DNA of 24,899 bases, taken from the NCBI GenBank assembly GCA_900545085.1, contig UQXU01000019.1:1-24899 (forward strand), read 5' to 3'. The notes beneath the pieces were generated by a model. The model was given only the letters and a program-made list of their open reading frames with translations. It had not been told where the DNA came from and did not search any database. The position numbers were made by a program, and so were the translations under genes. Below, one piece after another: positions 24,164 to 24,899 of this stretch (position 1 is its first letter; each line of letters opens with the position of its first letter). The stretch comes from an uncultured Eubacteriales bacterium. GTDB taxonomy: Bacteria > Bacillota > Clostridia > Christensenellales > Christensenellaceae.

Positions 24164-24805
24164 ATGCAATATGGACCTGACCCGAATGCGATTTATCCAA
24201 ATGAAGCCATTAAGAGTGTGTGCTTCATTAAAAATGTAATTACTCGACCTAATATTATAGTGGGCGAATATTCCTACTATGATGATATAAATGGTGCGGA
24301 AAAATTTGAGGAGCATGTGACGCACCATTATGAGTTGTTCGGAGATAAGCTGATTATAGGAAAATTCTGCGCCATTGCGAAAGGCATTGAGTTTGTAATG
24401 AATGGCGCTAATCACAGAATGAAAAGCATAACAACTTATCCGTTTAATATTATGGGAGGCGGTTGGGAAAAATGTACGCCGGCCTTGGACGATTTGCCGT
24501 ACAAAGGTGATACAGTTATCGGAAACGACGTCTGGATTGGACAAAATGTCACGGTTATGCCGGGGGTTCACATTGGCGACGGAGCTATCGTTGCGGCAAA
24601 TTCAATTGTGGCAAAGGACATTCCTGCTTATCATATCGCAGGCGGGAATCCATGCCGAATCATCAAAAAGCGATTTGACGATGAACTTATTTCGTATTTA
24701 CTGAAATTGAAATGGTGGGATTGGTCGCCTGAAAAGATATTCAAAAATCTTGAAGTGTTATGCAGCGGTGACTTGGAGCAAATCCGAAATGTGGCCGAAG
24801 TGTAA
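24164..24805 (+). CDS. Vat-type hexapeptide acetyltransferase (streptogramin A / xenobiotic)
   Basis: 213 residues. The frame opens at 24107, but GGAGG (24151-24155) selects ATG 24164. Left-handed beta-helix protein of the xenobiotic acetyltransferase family, which moves acetyl from acetyl-CoA to a drug hydroxyl. The opening (GPDPNAIYP...KSVCFIKN) and the blocks VGEYSYYDD, KFCAIAKGIEFVMNGANHRM with catalytic His (H84), TTYPFN, GWEK, KGDTVIGNDVWIG, MPGV.IGDGAIVAANS and AGGNP closely follow the Vat streptogramin A acetyltransferases (for example VatD), as recalled. CatB-type chloramphenicol enzymes are the nearest alternative. Streptogramin inactivation is plausible but unproven. A good terminator follows, then an inverted copy of the window's first repeat. 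Confidence 0.9.
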   Translation: MQYGPDPNAIYPNEAIKSVCFIKNVITRPNIIVGEYSYYDDINGAEKFEEHVTHHYELFGDKLIIGKFCAIAKGIEFVMNGANHRMKSITTYPFNIMGGGWEKCTPALDDLPYKGDTVIGNDVWIGQNVTVMPGVHIGDGAIVAANSIVAKDIPAYHIAGGNPCRIIKKRFDDELISYLLKLKWWDWSPEKIFKNLEVLCSGDLEQIRNVAEV

Positions 24806-24831
24806 ATCTCGGATTGCCGCATTTTTATTTT

Positions 24832-24858
24832 GACCTGCCGAAAAGCAGGTCTTTTTTT
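24832..24858 (+). terminator. Intrinsic terminator after the acetyltransferase
   Basis: A perfect 7-base stem, GACCTGC with GCAGGTC, has a 6-base A-rich loop and is followed by seven T. Confidence 0.92.
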
Positions 24859-24869
24859 ATTTAAAATGA

Positions 24870-24899
24870 TTCAATAAGGGGCGCCGCCCCGTCATTCAA
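24870..24899. repeat. Inverted copy of the left-end palindromic repeat
   Basis: The last 30 bases are the reverse complement of 26-55 with a single mismatch (C for T in the loop of the GGGGC-n3-GCCCC hairpin). The window ends inside the repeat. It supports a dispersed element present in several copies in this genome. Confidence 0.8.

Overview
The window looks like chromosomal DNA of a Gram-positive anaerobe of the class Clostridia, probably near Oscillospiraceae/Ruminococcaceae. The signs are strong AGGAGG ribosome sites, frequent TTG/GTG starts, a fused AdhE (fermentative ethanol formation), a lipoprotein serpin of the kind known from gut Clostridia, and an Obg/YhbY/Nth housekeeping block. 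Coding density is high. The one long non-coding stretch (about 720 bases) lies in front of adhE. The species assignment is an inference.

Layout. 1-140: two tandem copies (89-base offset) of a palindromic repeat; a 30-base part of it recurs inverted with one mismatch at the very end of the window (24870-24899). 274-5102: a TetR regulator and the MacB/FtsX-type exporter it probably controls, with three copies of one operator (distal, regulator promoter, exporter leader). 5254-8052 (minus strand): cyclophilin, YhbY, Obg and endonuclease III. 8183-12377 (plus): membrane-anchored metallophosphoesterase, lipoprotein serpin, secreted caspase-like protease with FlgD-type Ig repeats. 12871-16846: adhE with a perfectly spaced promoter, a palindrome over the -10 and a structured leader of about 190 nt, followed by a degenerate paralogue of the AdhE alcohol dehydrogenase domain. 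16908-18066: AIM24-like and flavin-binding PPOX/Nim-like proteins. 18105-20672 (minus): Ca2+ P-type ATPase. 20861-22060: GT4 glycosyltransferase. 22191-23995: operon of a membrane-anchored Mrr-type nuclease and an AlbA_2/HATPase (Schlafen-type) protein. 24164-24805: Vat-type hexapeptide acetyltransferase.

Most interesting: the gene after adhE (15879-16790) is an intact, well-translated copy of the AdhE ADH domain that starts exactly at the interdomain linker, has lost all four metal ligands and the nucleotide-binding glycine/serine motif, yet keeps the linker and the Phe that in E. coli AdhE contributes to spirosome filaments. I propose that it is a non-catalytic partner or modulator of AdhE filaments. 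Secondary candidates are the serpin/caspase-like neighbour pair, the Mrr + Schlafen-type operon (possible defence), and the adhE leader, which carries a possible 13-codon peptide and mutually exclusive hairpins.
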